A stretch of DNA of 64,000 nt from Ifrita kowaldi. Lineage: Eukaryota > Chordata > Aves > Passeriformes > Cinclosomatidae. Positions 12,401-25,864 of the stretch are shown here, piece by piece; the first letter of the stretch is position 1, and each line of letters opens with the position of its first letter. The translations under genes and the position numbers were made by a program. The stretch lies in contig VZRS01001383.1 of the NCBI GenBank assembly GCA_013398055.1, positions 128,746-192,745 of the forward strand, written 5' to 3'. The notes under the pieces were generated by a model that saw nothing but the letters and a program-made list of their open reading frames with translations, searched no databases and was not told the DNA's origin.

Positions 12401-15400
12401 TGTTCCCTGCACTATTCTATTTCTTCTGCCTCCTATGAACACCAGCATACACCCAGTCAGTGTTGTGCTAAGAAGTGCACTCCTGCCATTTTGAATGAAA
12501 ATATTAACTTAAAGCCTCCCAGAATTCCCTAAAATCAAAATACTCTCTGACTATTACCCTGTCGGAAACATTACAGTCAACTGCCCAACAGCAGTATTAC
12601 GGATATAAAATAAACAATAGCATACTCTATTAATTAGTTTACAAAATGCCATGCACACTCTAGATTTTCAAAAAAGACAGTTTCCTACCCAAAGAATCTA
12701 CTTCATGGCATAATGACAGCACACTGGGTAGAAATGAAAGTAAATTGAGAAAGCAAACAGCAAGAGAGGCACCATTAAAAGACAAGCGAGACATTTTACA
12801 TTGGCTAGGGATAAAGTGGGAGACAGAATAATAGGCCTTCTAGCACTGAATCTACACAGCTATTAAAAGAAAGTTTTTAATTTAAAGCCAGTTCAATTCA
12901 CCCTAGTTAAATCTCACTGAATTACGGTTTCGTACAAGCCAGATATTTGCGTGCGTGCTGCCGCTTGTGTAATTTACACTCCAGCCCTAAGTGATTACTG
13001 GATCAGCCAGCTGACATATGGGAAATATTTGCACAGAGCTGTGACACGGGGAAGTTTGTGGTTAAAAAAAAAAAAGAGGGTAGGGGGGGCACAAAAAAAA
13101 GGTGCTGTTAGTACAGAGCCTGTGCCACTCCAGCTGAGTGAAGCCAAAGTTTCACTTGGAAGTTTTCCCACCAGAACTTCCATCCTCTCAACAGTGTTAG
13201 TTAGAAAAGTCTTTTGCATTCATAATGCTTTGCTTTCACAGGAAGAGAGACTTATTGCAGCAGAGCAGCAACTGCATCTTTCTCTAAAAACCTACCTATA
13301 CAAAGAAGTATTACCAACCGAAACATTACTAAATGAAAATAAGAGTTGTCAGGGGAACTCAGATGCTGAGCTCTGCTTATGTTTGCGAGGTCTATTTAAG
13401 AGGAGACATCTCAGCTGCTCTTGCTAGCAGTGCTGGCGACATATTCAAGTTTTTTTCTTTTTTTGCTAGGAGTGCTACTCTGCCATGCTGCAGTGCCAGG
13501 GAGTGCCAAAGAATAGCAGTGCTGCCTTCTTAGCCAGGCTCAGGTTCCAGCTCATCCCAATCACTGATTGCTAACCACCCCAGGTAATTTTTGCCACAAG
13601 TCACCTCGAGCTGCAAGTTCTCTCTGGGTACACACTCAGCAATTTCATTCCTCCCTCTTGCTGATCTCTGGGCATCTTCAGATGGAGATGTTTGCTGTGC
13701 TCAGCAGCTGCCATGCTGCAGTTTGCTGCTACACACTGTTGAAGTGATGCCATGTTTCAGGCCAGAAGTGGCTGGCTTTCAGTGGTGGGAGAATTAACAC
13801 ATTGTATAAGCGAGCTAAGCTGTAAAGCCCTTTTAAATCCACCTGAATGATAATTGCTTATGTAGCAAAGGAGAGAGACTTCACATTTAGTTAGTCTTTT
13901 CTGGTGTTATTACCCCAGATGCTGGGTTATGTTGCAGAAAAGGCACAATTTTGTACCATGAAATACCAGCTCATTTACATGCTTTGGGCCTCATCCTGTC
14001 TCATTTATTCAGCTTACCTCAGGAGAACAGACACAGAGAGAGGGGCTACCAGTCCTTCAGGCTACGTCTTTGCCAAATAGGTTTTTGCCATTACTGAATT
14101 ACTTCTAAGATATGGATTCTACTCATACAACTAGCTTTTAGTAGGGAGAAAACTGCTCAAAATTCTTCCGATGTTCTTCATGCTTTCAAAAAAAAAAAGA
14201 TTTGACACTTCACGTATGAGATGAACCAAACCAATTCATGGAAATGTACATCCCATAACTAGGGAAAGTATTTTGTTACCATTGGTGTTAGTAGCTTATG
14301 AGAACTGACAAGATCACAGCCCACGGTGGTGTGGCTAAATGCCTGCTGAAAGAAAAAGGCTTTTGTAAGTTTGCTGGAAAGAACCTACTTGCAGCCCTGA
14401 CTTCTGACTGAAATGGAAGAAATATTCTACTTTCAAATGTGAATCAAAAAAATATTGCTAGCATATTTCTCTTCATCAGCCAAATTATTTGTCTTATAAA
14501 TACACTTTTTTGCTAATTCCTCAGAGGCTGACAGCTGGGTGGTAGATTTATACAGCTAAGAAAAAATTTTGAGAGGAATCCAAGCATTTTGAGGCATCTG
14601 AACTTTTCCAAACTTCCAGACCTTTACAGCTTCATTCCTCACTGCTAAACACACAGTAGATCCTCTAACAGTGTCATTACAGCTTACCATGAATAAAACC
14701 ACCCAAACCCTACATGTTTAAACTGCTGGGAATGTAAATCAATAATATCTTGTGATTTTATCTGAGGTAAGAGTCTAAAATGAATCACTTCTGAACATTC
14801 AATTGTTATTATCCAATATATTCTTTCAGACAAAAAAGATGGCATGGTCTTTGACACTCTCACCCCCTTAGTTTTTAAAAAAGAAAAACACAGTAAAGCT
14901 TAACATTTTCCACTGGTTTCCTATAAGTGAGGGAGGAGTCAATGGATAACATGCTGGTGTGAGGCAAAACTCAGTACTAGAAATCATGAAATACTCAAAT
15001 TCAAATTTTTATGCTGAATTCGGAACTTAGGAAAAGCTATAAGTTAGTATTGGCAAGAGTTTTGAAAAATAAACCAGGACATCTTCCTATAAACTGAACA
15101 ATTGGCATAGATATACACACATTTACACACAAGAAACAGAAATAAAAACTAAGGAAGTTATCACTGCATCTCTGGCCTCACTGAAAGAAATATTATAGAT
15201 GCGGAAGAAGCAAAAGATACCAGGATTTCGAAGTAAAAACCACCTGCATTTAACCTGAACAAATGCAAACAAATACAGGCAGACTGAATAAAGCCTTTTA
15301 AGTTGTAGCTCCAAGTTTCTTACGAAGGTCTGACAGCTTGCAGAAACATCTGTAAAGGAGTTCCAAACCACCTCAGGAGGGCTGTGTTGAACATGGTGCT

Positions 15401-17343
15401 CACAAGCATGATCACGTCAGAGAGGGGTGCTCAGGGGATTCCTGCCTGAGGTACCAAGAGCAGCTGAGCTCTGGAAGCACAGACTTCAGTGCAGGCTGTT
15501 CAAGCACAGCTGAGGATCAGGGTCTTCTCTGTGGTATTTACAGTTCACACTTTGCCACTGGTATCCAAATAGATTGAGAAAATGAACGTATTTTGCCAAC
15601 AGTACTACAATTGCTTCTTCAGCTTTGCTCAAGTTCAGCTCCTGGTATGGATTACACTGTAGGTATGCACAATGAAAGTAGTTCAGCACAAAAAAATTTT
15701 TAAAAAAAGAGTAAGGCAACCAGAGAAGAGTAAGAGAAGTCCCTTGGCTAAGTGACTGAGGATTGATAACATAACCATTTTCTGCAATTTTTTTCCTGGC
15801 TCTGAAGTAAATTGGTAATGACAGATATACATCAAGAAAGACATAGCCCATATTCCATAATGCTTATATTTTGCATCCTTAAAAATATCCTGTAGTTTTT
15901 ACCACGAATATTAATTCCTGTCCTAAACACTCTGTACTCTTCCTCTATGCTTTTAAACAGCAGCCATGTTTTGACACAGGATTGCTGTATTCCAAGGGTG
16001 AGAAAAATCAATGCACTACTGTTTAAGTGGTCTGTGGGCTGCTTTGAGAACCAACCAGCAAAAGTGCCCTGCATTTACTTCATTATTTATTGTTATTGTG
16101 CAGAGGTGGCTATAAAGCCTGCTGGAATTCAGTCCCCATGTGTGTTTGATTGCTGGGCTCTGTGCATGGACAGAGAGCACCTCTGTCCAATTAGGAGCTT
16201 TCCAAGGGAACATGGCAGAGGAATCCACTCCAGGGATTGTGTTTTATTTACTTTGCTTCTCAAACAGAAATATCAACCGGTTTTCCATTGCAGGACCATA
16301 CCTGACGATCCTCATCATGTTGGAAGGCAAAAGAAGTCTTTTTTCTAAAATATCTGCTACATAAAGAAGTAAAATACACGAAAGTTCCTCTTTGTCAATA
16401 TCAGTAACACACATATTAAGAACTACAGAAACTATGTGCATTTCATAAGAACAACTAATACTTGGTTTCCTTAACAATTACATATCTTTCAGATAAATCT
16501 GGCCAGGAATACATGATGCTGAGAACATCTCAGATCTCATAGATTTATTCATAAATGGCATATTCCAACTACTACATACTACACCATGAGTTTTGAGTAA
16601 CTTGTTCAAAATCCCACTTATATCTGTACTAGAGCTAGAAAATTAGCTTGTTTGCCCAAATTAAAGACCCAGGATTCAACTAACCTGATCAGCTCTCTTT
16701 TGCAGTGATAAACATTTGGAAAAGCAGATTGGATTCCATTCCATTTCATTTCAGAAATCAAATCTGTAAATCTTTGTTTTTCTATTTGCAAAGTGCAGAT
16801 GACAAAGAACATTCCACACAACCATGTTTTTCATGATCTAGGACTCCAGAGAGTAGCAACAACTTTAGTGACAAACTGCTGTCATCTGACTGTCATCGCC
16901 GTCCTCTAGTATCTAAATATTAGCCAACTTTCTAGGAACTTGCCAAGAGATAGGCCACAAGTCACCAGTAAAACAACTTGAATGAAGGATTCTAAGATTG
17001 CCTACTTGCTATGTAGAGACCCTTTTAAAATGCAAGACTTCTGGAAAGAACTCCTGGACTCTTGCCTTTAGGCTGGATAAACTTGGAAACCCTCTGAGAG
17101 AAAGGGAGAAGCATCAAGAGATGAACAGGGCTATGAAATTTTAAGGTATTTTAAATTATTTCCTGTTATTTTTTTTCCTTAAGAAAGACTCCTATGTTCA
17201 TGGATAGAGATTTTAAAAATAGCTGAGTGACTTCCTGGCTGAAGGAAACAGAAAGATACAATTCAGATTATTTGGCTGCCTAGCAGACATTACATTCTGG
17301 TTTTCTCTGTGCATTTGCACAAGGAGTTGCCTGTGTGTGCACA
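9492..17343. other. intergenic, no gene seen
   Basis: Unique sequence between two CR1 copies, with the purine-rich tract at 11866 and an A-run/G-run junction at about 13063-13088. The longest open frames here (136 codons at 11956, 158 at 12951, both plus) have no domain, no splice context and a composition set by local simple sequence. Confidence 0.7.
11866..12019. repeat. purine-rich tract
   Basis: About 150 bp that is mostly A and G on the plus strand, ending in AAGGAAAGGAAAGAGGGAAA and GGGGG. It looks like a decayed GGAAA/AAAG simple repeat. Confidence 0.75.
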
Positions 17344-17710
17344 GTCATAGAATCAGAGAATACACTGAGTTAGAACGGACTCATCAGTATTATCAAGTCC
17401 AACTCCTGGCCCTGCACAGGAAACCCCAGGAATCACACCATGTGTCCAAGAGTATTGTGCAAATACTTCTTGAACTCTGTTGGCCTGCTGCTGTGACTTC
17501 ACTGTGGAATGTGGGTAAAAAAGCTCTTTCTTGGGTGAAAAGCTTTTTCCTGATATCCAACCTAAACCTCCCCCAACTCAGCTTCATACTGTTTCCTCTA
17601 ATCCTGTCACTGGTCACGAGCGTGAAGAGATCAGTGTCTTCCGCTCTGTTTCAGTCCAAGATGTGAAAGTTATTCTGGTGCCCAGTTTAAGGAAGCCACT
17701 GCATATTCCA
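17344..17710 (-). mobile_element. CR1 LINE fragment, 3' end
   Basis: The left edge has GTCATAGAATCAGAGAATAC, the inverted CR1 3' tail. CR1 landmarks follow: AAGTCCAACTCCTGGCCCTG, GGAATCACACCATGTGTCCA, ATATCCAACCTAAACCTCCC and CTGTCACTGGTCACGAGCG. A stretch in the middle (around 17490-17530) is shortened compared with the usual CR1 3' region, and the right end fades out near 17710. It belongs to a different, older-looking CR1 type from the copy at 8572. Confidence 0.9.
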
Positions 17711-20700
17711 TCAAATCCTACCCAGCTCTTCAGATAAATCACTACTTTAAATATTCAGATACTTTGCCACTCACAAGAGCAGAGGCTGAATCCACTAATT
17801 TCTGTTTCATTAGTATCCATTTATGGTTGTATCATATACAACATTTGTAATTAAAACAGCAGCTTTTCTTGTGATATTTTAGGTTTGTTGTTTTTTTTTC
17901 TGATTTCAGAATATCATTACCAGAGGACTTGGGAAACTGTTGAGTTCAATCCCATGTAATACCATGCAAAAGAAATTAATGCGTCTTCCACGGGCATTGG
18001 AAGAACACAACTGTAGAAAACCCAGAAGAGTAGACTATTTGAAACAGGCTGAAAAGGACAAACCTACATGATTTCATGTTGTGTTTAATGCTACATTTGT
18101 GTGTCAAGATGGTTCTACTACATGTGGCCACTGCTGATATTTGAGACATGGTGCGGAATCCGTGCAAAACCCCACCAGGAGAGGGGACCAAATAGTTGTT
18201 TTCTCTTTTTTTGTGCTGCTTAGGCATATTCACTTGGCTTGAAATAATCAAGTAAATTAAACAGATTCTTCATCTCTGCCTTAACTCTTCACTCCCAAAG
18301 CTATGCCCAAAGCCAATTATATAGAACCCTATAAGGTAAATATCCCTGGTTGTACAAAAACAAACTCACTGCACATTGTTTATTTTTATGAACTGCTAAG
18401 AATCACAAGAAAAGTCATTTTGCCCAAATACACTCAAGTACAAAAAATGGTCATATGAAGGCATTGGCAAAAAGCTGATACAAAGGAGTAGAATTTAAAT
18501 TAATCACAGAATTCATAAGGAAACAGATTTGACTAAAACATGACCTAGTCAATGCTTACCAGACTTCCATTCTCAAAGTAGCACTCTAAATAGTAGAATG
18601 TAATGCTAACAAGGAACATTCATCAAAAAACCACTGGAAACTGAAGTTCTTTTGGTCACTCACAGTTAAATATCCTATTTGAATTCCTAATTCCTCAATT
18701 TTTACTCAGACAAAAGCAAGGATATGCCTCACTCTCTGAACCAGTTTTTTCAGGAATTATTGAAGAAATGTTTATGCAATGGATACTAAGGGTTTTGAGG
18801 GAACTTTCACAACCATTGTTTCCTTTTTTTACCTCTGGAGGGTGGCACCTCAAGCCAGATCCCATAGGCAGGGAATACCAGAAGCTGGGTTGCAAAGACT
18901 TCACTTTGCTGTAGTAAAGCTGTGATGTTACATTAATTTCCTCAGAGCAGGGCTCACAGGAAAGCATGTGTGGGGTCTCCCACTGCAAAGGAAAAAAAAT
19001 AAAAAATCTCCAGTTGGAAGGCTCTGTATGAATTCTAGGATCTCACATCCCAGTGAACGTGTCCAAGTGACCAAACTCACAGCTAGAAACAGTAACTTAA
19101 TCCCCTCTTCCAAACACATTTTAGCAACATATGGAAGCCACTAAGTGGGTTGCAACAGATAAGTGACCACACATAACAAAATGAGACTCATCAAAATAGT
19201 TGTAACAGACCGAGGAAAACAACAACAACAAAAACTGGAGCAAATAAAAGAAATTAACAGAATGAAAAGCAGGCATATTAGAACAGGCCTGGGAAGTCTG
19301 AGTGGAATCCAGTTCACCTTATTTATATAAAATTTTGTTTGAAAAACAAGATCCGTCAGCTTTTACATGAGCATGAAAAGGGTTTATAGGAAACAAGTAG
19401 CATCACTATCTAAAGCTGGTATCAGAAATCTCAGTATCAGAGCAGAAAGCTTTGAGCTGGCAGGGAGACTGAAGGGAGTGAGTGTGAATGAGTAAATCCT
19501 TCAATGAGTGATCTACCTACTTAGTACTAATAGGAGTTAGTGCAAGAAAGCAGAGAATCAAATCCATGCCTTTCTGAATTCAAATGATTTTCAATAGAAA
19601 CGCACTGCACAAACATTTATAGAAGTGACAGGGTGACTCACTGCTTGCATATAAGTTTGTTTAGGAAATGATTGTCTTACTTTGCAAAGTTACATTTTAA
19701 GTAGGTGGTCTCCCATTTTTGAATTAATATTTGCTTCCCTTTTTTTAAGGCAGCTACACAGCCTATAAAACATTAAGGCTTGTTTCAAAGTCTTGCCATT
19801 CTGTGCTGTTTAAATAGCACAGCTCTAGAAACCAACACATTTTGAACACATTACCCACCCACACTACTAGTCATTAAATGAGCAGCTGTGTCCCAAAGTC
19901 TCATGCAGACTGGAGGAGTTTGGAGATCCCAAATTCAGTGTGAGACCTACTGACCCACACTGCTCCTCATCTGGTGCACTTACACGGGAGATGAGGCCAC
20001 TGTTTCAAACACACCTCATCATCTCCCTTTGCTTCATTCTTTGTGCTTTTCACAGGGTGACCTTTTCAGTCACCTGCACATTTTAGTTTAGAGGTCTTTG
20101 TTTGTTTTCTGAATAGCTCATATTTGTGGCTCTCAAGCATGTGCCCTTTGACTCCATCTTCCCAAAGGACAGTCATTTTGGTCATACCTACTTGCTTTTC
20201 CTAAACCACAAAACAACACTCTGAGCCTTATGATAAGGTGGTTGCTTCTCCTGCTAATCTCCAAACACACAGCTCTTTACATTTGTTGCTATTGTGTCAA
20301 ATCTCTTTGGAGGTGTTTTACCAAAGCTCATTTTCTTTGAGCATAACCAAGATAGATTTCTTCCAAATTTGCTAAAATCAAAAGAACTTTTTGCTTTTTC
20401 CTCTCTTTAAGAACGTTTTCCTGATTGTTTTAACTGTAGAAAACTGCATAATAAATGCCTGCTTGTATGATTTTGAGGTAAGAGGGTAATAGTGCTGAGT
20501 GCCACCAGAGATACCTTTGGGTATCCCCCGGTCTACAATAGGAGACCTATGTCTTCCCAGGGACACATGAGACCTTCAAAACTACAGTAAGATGCCTGCC
20601 AGTCCCACAGAACTGTCACACACACACCCTAGGGAATCCTGATAACATGGGTGCCTGTGGCTGGGCAGCAGAACTGAGCTCTATCCCTTATACCAGGCTT

Positions 20701-21204
20701 TCAATATGCCATGCAAACAAAATCAGCTGAGGCACCTTCATCCCAAAGGGTTTACAGCACAAGAATTTATAGCTGCAAGACTAAGGTGTAACATAATGTC
20801 TGTTTATACCCTGAAGATTACTAAAGATGTAAACTGGCCAGGAAATAGCAGTCAAACATTCAGGGAATAGAGACAGCAGGCTCTAAACCAGAGAGGAAGA
20901 GAGTTCTTGACAGTGAGTGTGAATCAAAGGGAAAGCCAAAAGAAACTTGCAGAGGGGCTGGATGGACAGATTTTTAATAATTTAGAGGAAAGACAGCAAT
21001 CATTTCTGGTTAAATAAGGGTTTGCCACAACAACCTCCAGGTTTAGAAATCTCCCTGCAACTTGTGGATACTTCAGATTTGAAGGATTGATTAACAGAGG
21101 TGAGGGATCTCCATGGTTTTATATTCTATGTGTTATGTGTAAACATACATGTGCAGAATGTCTTTTCTTCCTTTCCCTTCAGGTTCTTATAAATCTCAAG
21201 AGAA

Positions 21205-21250
<46 letters not shown>
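21205..21250. repeat. (ATAG)n microsatellite, about 11.5 perfect units
   Basis: A 46-bp uninterrupted tetranucleotide run. It makes an open frame on the minus strand read as a Tyr/Leu/Ser/Ile repeat, which is an artefact. Perfect runs of this length are usually length-polymorphic. Confidence 0.98.
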
Positions 21251-21252
<2 letters not shown>

Positions 21253-24200
21253 AATAAATAGTGGTTGCATGTAAGTTTTACATTGAATAAACCCATAGTA
21301 GAACATGAAACTGAACCCAAAACCTGAGTGCATGGTCAGTAGAATTCCTAAGCCCTAAGACAGAATAACCCATCTCTCCAATACTGTTTTGTGCAGAAGA
21401 ACACACACATATGTCTAAGACACAGGATTGAAATATCAGGACTCTGTTCTTAGCTATGCCAAAGCTTTTTCACCTGGCACTAAACATTATTTCCAGATAG
21501 CTTAAATCATCACAACTACATTGAAATCATTAATTCTTGTTAGCTATTATGTGTACAATCTTCAGACTTCACATTTATAATAAGCATACTAAACTGAACA
21601 AAAAAAAAAAATCATCTTCTGTGTCCTTGTTTGACATAATAAGATGCAATAATTTTTTTGCATTGAATAATATTAATGGTATTTTTTTAATTATTAGGTT
21701 AAATACTGTCACCTATCACCCTTGATTTTTCAAACAAGCTGACCATCTTTGGCTTGCACTGGTTTCAACCAGAGCTGCGCTCCCTTAGTTTGTATGAAAA
21801 TTTCACACCCATGTAAACACAGAAATAACAGAGAAAATAAGGACAAAGCAAGACACCTAAAAGTATAGAACTGAAACATCTATATATTACAGTCATCTAA
21901 ATTTGATCTTCTTTGTATTCAAATTGACATTGAGAGGGAAATCTTGTCATGTTTTTGAAAATAGCTCTATTGGTAGCTGTAGAAAAGCTGTCAGAGGTAC
22001 CTGGCCTTCTGCTGCTGGGTCACTCTTGCGGAAGATTTTTGAGCCAGTTCAGCCTCCCACTAATAACAAACAGATGTACTTAATGCTACTGAATGTAAAT
22101 ATTATTCTAACGCACTTTTGCCTAGTTTTCCATGAGGCCTTATTTTGAACTGCACATGCTTGTGAATCCCCCTGCCCAAGGGTTCTGCAGGTGGCCTATC
22201 TCACAGTGCCATTAGAAAGTTAATTACCTACAAGGGAAGTTTAAACAAGTTGTTCCAAAAGCAGTGGAACTAATAAAGCCTGGTTTCCTAGAGATTTGTG
22301 GCTTGCATCATTCCCCTCTCTGTAATGCTACAGTCCAAGCCCCTTTTCCATACTCCTTTGATAAATTCCCCTCTCTGTGATCCACACTGCTCCCCTCCAC
22401 CCCTTCTGTATCCATCAGCTTCAGGTCACGCAAGAGGCAGTGTGCTTGTTTCTGAACACTGTGCATGCCAGTGGCCTGACCAGGACATGTGTGCTGAAAC
22501 TTTTCCTTCCATCTGTGTGCAAATGTCTTTACTAGCTCTAGTTTTCTCATAATAAAGAGGAACTTCACAATTTTGAGAAAACAGTGGCACTTAAATTCAG
22601 TAAAAATGGCCAACAAGTTCAAAAATTTCTTTAGAATAAAAACATCTGATCATACTCAGTGAATGATTTTATTAGATACTTTTCTTTAGAAATTTAGAAA
22701 CTGTTCCTTCCTCTCATATCATCTGTATATATTTTCCCCCTGGTTAAAAGGACATTTCATCTCTTAATCTTCTAACTAGTATCAAATCTTTAAGACCATT
22801 CCAATCACTGTCCTCTACATCTCAAAGATAATTAGAAAGATAACTGCACACCTTCCAAAATTTATCAAGTAACATGTAGTACTAAAATTAAAATGAGAAT
22901 TTTAATTTTTTACTGCCGCAGGGAATGAGATTACAGTCTGAACCACTCTCAGATACCTGAACTCTTCAAGGACCAAAGTGTTTTATTTCCTTTTGATAAG
23001 CCTGTCCCACAGCTCTCATAGCATCTTTTCTTCACTAAGCAATGGTCTAAAAGTGTAATTTTCTTGGACTTTCTACTCAGTCCTCCTTATGAATGTTGTG
23101 AATACCATGGGTCTGTAATCTATACAGTGCAGGTTTCCTAGCCCCTCACTCACAGAGAGATTAGACTTTTACAAGAGAGACCTTTCTTAATAGCTAAAAT
23201 AATAAATGTGCCTCCTAAAATAACATCTGTGAATCTGGCCCAACTCACCCAAAGATATTTTTCTATCACCCAGTAACTATAACATGCATGCATATTACTA
23301 TCCCTGAGCTCTCTGGTCCCATTTTGATTAATCTTTCCCCAGGACACAGAGCCTTCCAAGCCATGAATCACTTTGCTTGATTTTGTCTGCACTTTTCCAT
23401 GTCAGCAGTTTTCCTGCCCCACCACATGATGACAAGAGCAGCATGCAGCGTTTGTTGACTGCGAAGTGTTACACGCACTGTCACACAAGTAGGAAAGGCA
23501 GTGGAAACAGATCTACTTTGTTTAAGGATGTGCAGTGATTTTGTAGGCTTTTCTAACTTCATCTATCAAAATACAAAACCTCACTTTCCAAAATACCCCA
23601 CAGACTATGTGAACATTTGAGGCAAAATTGCTTTACCATGGGTTGGTATGACACAGTTCAAGTGTCATAGTGGTGACTGCACACTTTCAACACCCTAGGG
23701 TAATGCCCATTTCTGTAGGCTGATTCCACCTGAAGAGCCTGACTAACACCAGAAATTCCCCGTGACACACTTGACCTCCCCAGCACATTTACATCGCCCT
23801 CTTTAATGAGCACAGAGCTGCCCAGCTTCTTTCCAATGCCTGCCAGTTTCATATCAGCCTTGCCCTTTGAATCTATCCTTGCCCCTATTTTGATGTGTTG
23901 CTGACTCTGCAGCAAAGCTACACCCTTCTTTTGGTGGAGAATATGTTAAATACTTTTTCATGACAATAGTCATTAAAGATCTATCATGAGTCAAGCCTTT
24001 GGTCAGGACTTTGTTTATTCTGCATGAGAGCTTCAATGGAACTTGTTCCAACTGTGTGCATTCATCTTACAGCTGATGAGAGGCATAGGGAGAATTTTGT
24101 TTTGACCTTCCCAAAATAAACACTTCCAAGAAAAGAGATACAAAATAAATAGCAAAAAGACTGTAAAATATTGAGGAAACTTGGAATGTCTTAGAAGATT

Positions 24201-25825
24201 ACATAGTGTCTTCCCATGCAAAGAGATTAATTTCTTTTCAAAATCCTCTTTAAACTGTAAATTATCAAATAAACATCTATTTCAGTCATTATTTAGAAAT
24301 TTAAAAACAGAAAGATGAAATTACCACAACTATTAAAGGAAGAGGAGGTTAAGGTTCTGATTCATTTTAAAATCAGTCCTAGCTGAAATCTCTGGTAGGA
24401 TGTTGTACAGAAACACATGGGCAGCTGCCAAAGAATCTAACCCATTGCTCAGGGTCTGGGAGAAGACGAGTCCTGGGGTGGGCTGCAAGTCCCAGCCAGA
24501 GACACATTTACCCTGCATATCACAATGTCCTCCTCTACCCCGTGCTCAGGCAATTCATCTGGTTCTGCCCCTGGTGGCTTGTGATCCAGCAAGGAAAAGG
24601 AGTGAAGATGTTTTCCCTTGCAGTTTTTCCCACTTCTTCAAGGAAAAAAGAGAGGCCTAGGCGAGGAGGAGGTTGGAAGAGAAATGAACGCCTAGTTGTT
24701 CTCTGCAAGGGCGGCTATGAAGAAATAAACAACTCACATTACTCACAGGAGGGGGTGAAAGGAAAGTGGAGCCAGTCTGCAGGAGCTGGATTTTCCTGGC
24801 TCCAGCAAACCCCTCCTGGAGTAATATATTGAGCCACCTCACACCCTTCGCTCCTTTATCTGAAACAAACTGTCCACTAGCAAGAAGCATTTTGCCTTCC
24901 CTCGCGGACCTGTCCCCAGCTGCTTCGCACAGGCGAAGGAACAGAGGGACCAAGAAATCCAGGGCACAGGGAGAGACTCATCAGAGGAGGAAAATAGCCA
25001 CAGGAGTCACAAGGAGCTGAAAATTCCAGTACCATCCAGGAAAGAGATGGGAATAGGCTACACTGTTTGCAGAGAGGTGCCCTAGCTGTAAAGTTGCCAA
25101 CTTTCCTTTTGACCTGCAACAGAGCCAGTGGTGTGGCTAACACACAGCAGGGAAGCTGCACAGGGACTAAGGAAAGTAAAAACACCACTTCTGTTTACTC
25201 CACCAGATTTGGATTTGCATGGCAGCATGGCAAACTGGGAATACACAGTGCATTTGCTGTAGTTTTTGCAGACACAAATTGTTTGAACATGTTTAATCCA
25301 AAACAGTTTACCAGTTTTGAGAGGAAACTTATAGAGGCAAAATATGCATCTTCTTAGAGGCTTACATTTAAAATATACAATTTCATGCACATAGAGTATT
25401 CAGAATTCTACATCTTTGCTTTGAAAATCATAGGTTAGATGATGCCCGTGCTAGAGCTCTTGTCTTTCAAAAAAACCAAAAAAAAATTAAAACTTCCAAT
25501 TTATTTTACATTCTTCTGCACTCAGTACCACTTAAAATTACCTTCCCAACTCTCCCATTTTTTTCAGAAAGATTGCATACTACCATCTGTTTCTTTATGC
25601 TTGCAGTAACTAACAAAATGGGATTGCAACCAAACTCACAATTTGACATAACCCCCCAAAACGATGGAAAATACTGTGAGTAGTGGAAACTTCTGGGAGA
25701 CATTGCTCTAATATGCAACCACGACTGCACAACACTTTTATAACTGTTTCAGGAGGGTAACTTAAAATCTGAATATAACCATTTTGATGAATGATGGTAC
25801 TTGAATTGTCTTAGAATTTCTTTTC

Positions 25826-25864
25826 TCTTCAGTGGAAGAGAACAGCTTTCTCTTCCACTGAAGA
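25826..25864. repeat. 17-bp perfect inverted repeat with 5-nt loop
   Basis: The left arm TCTTCAGTGGAAGAGAA (25826-25842) is the exact reverse complement of 25848-25864. The loop is CAGCT. The stem is too short for a typical pre-miRNA, and the base pairing does not extend outward beyond isolated matches. Confidence 0.95.

Noticed and set aside
12951..13427. 158-codon open frame, plus strand
   Set aside because: No recognisable domain, crosses A-run and G-run simple sequence, and has no splice or promoter context. Long frames are expected by chance in 64 kb.
19005..19050. GTTGGAAGG-like CR1 fragment
   Set aside because: Only a few words match and the order of CR1 blocks is lost; below what I can support.
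24880..24960. Local cluster of CpGs as a possible promoter island
   Set aside because: Only a handful of CpGs over a short span; GC content and length are too low for a CpG island.
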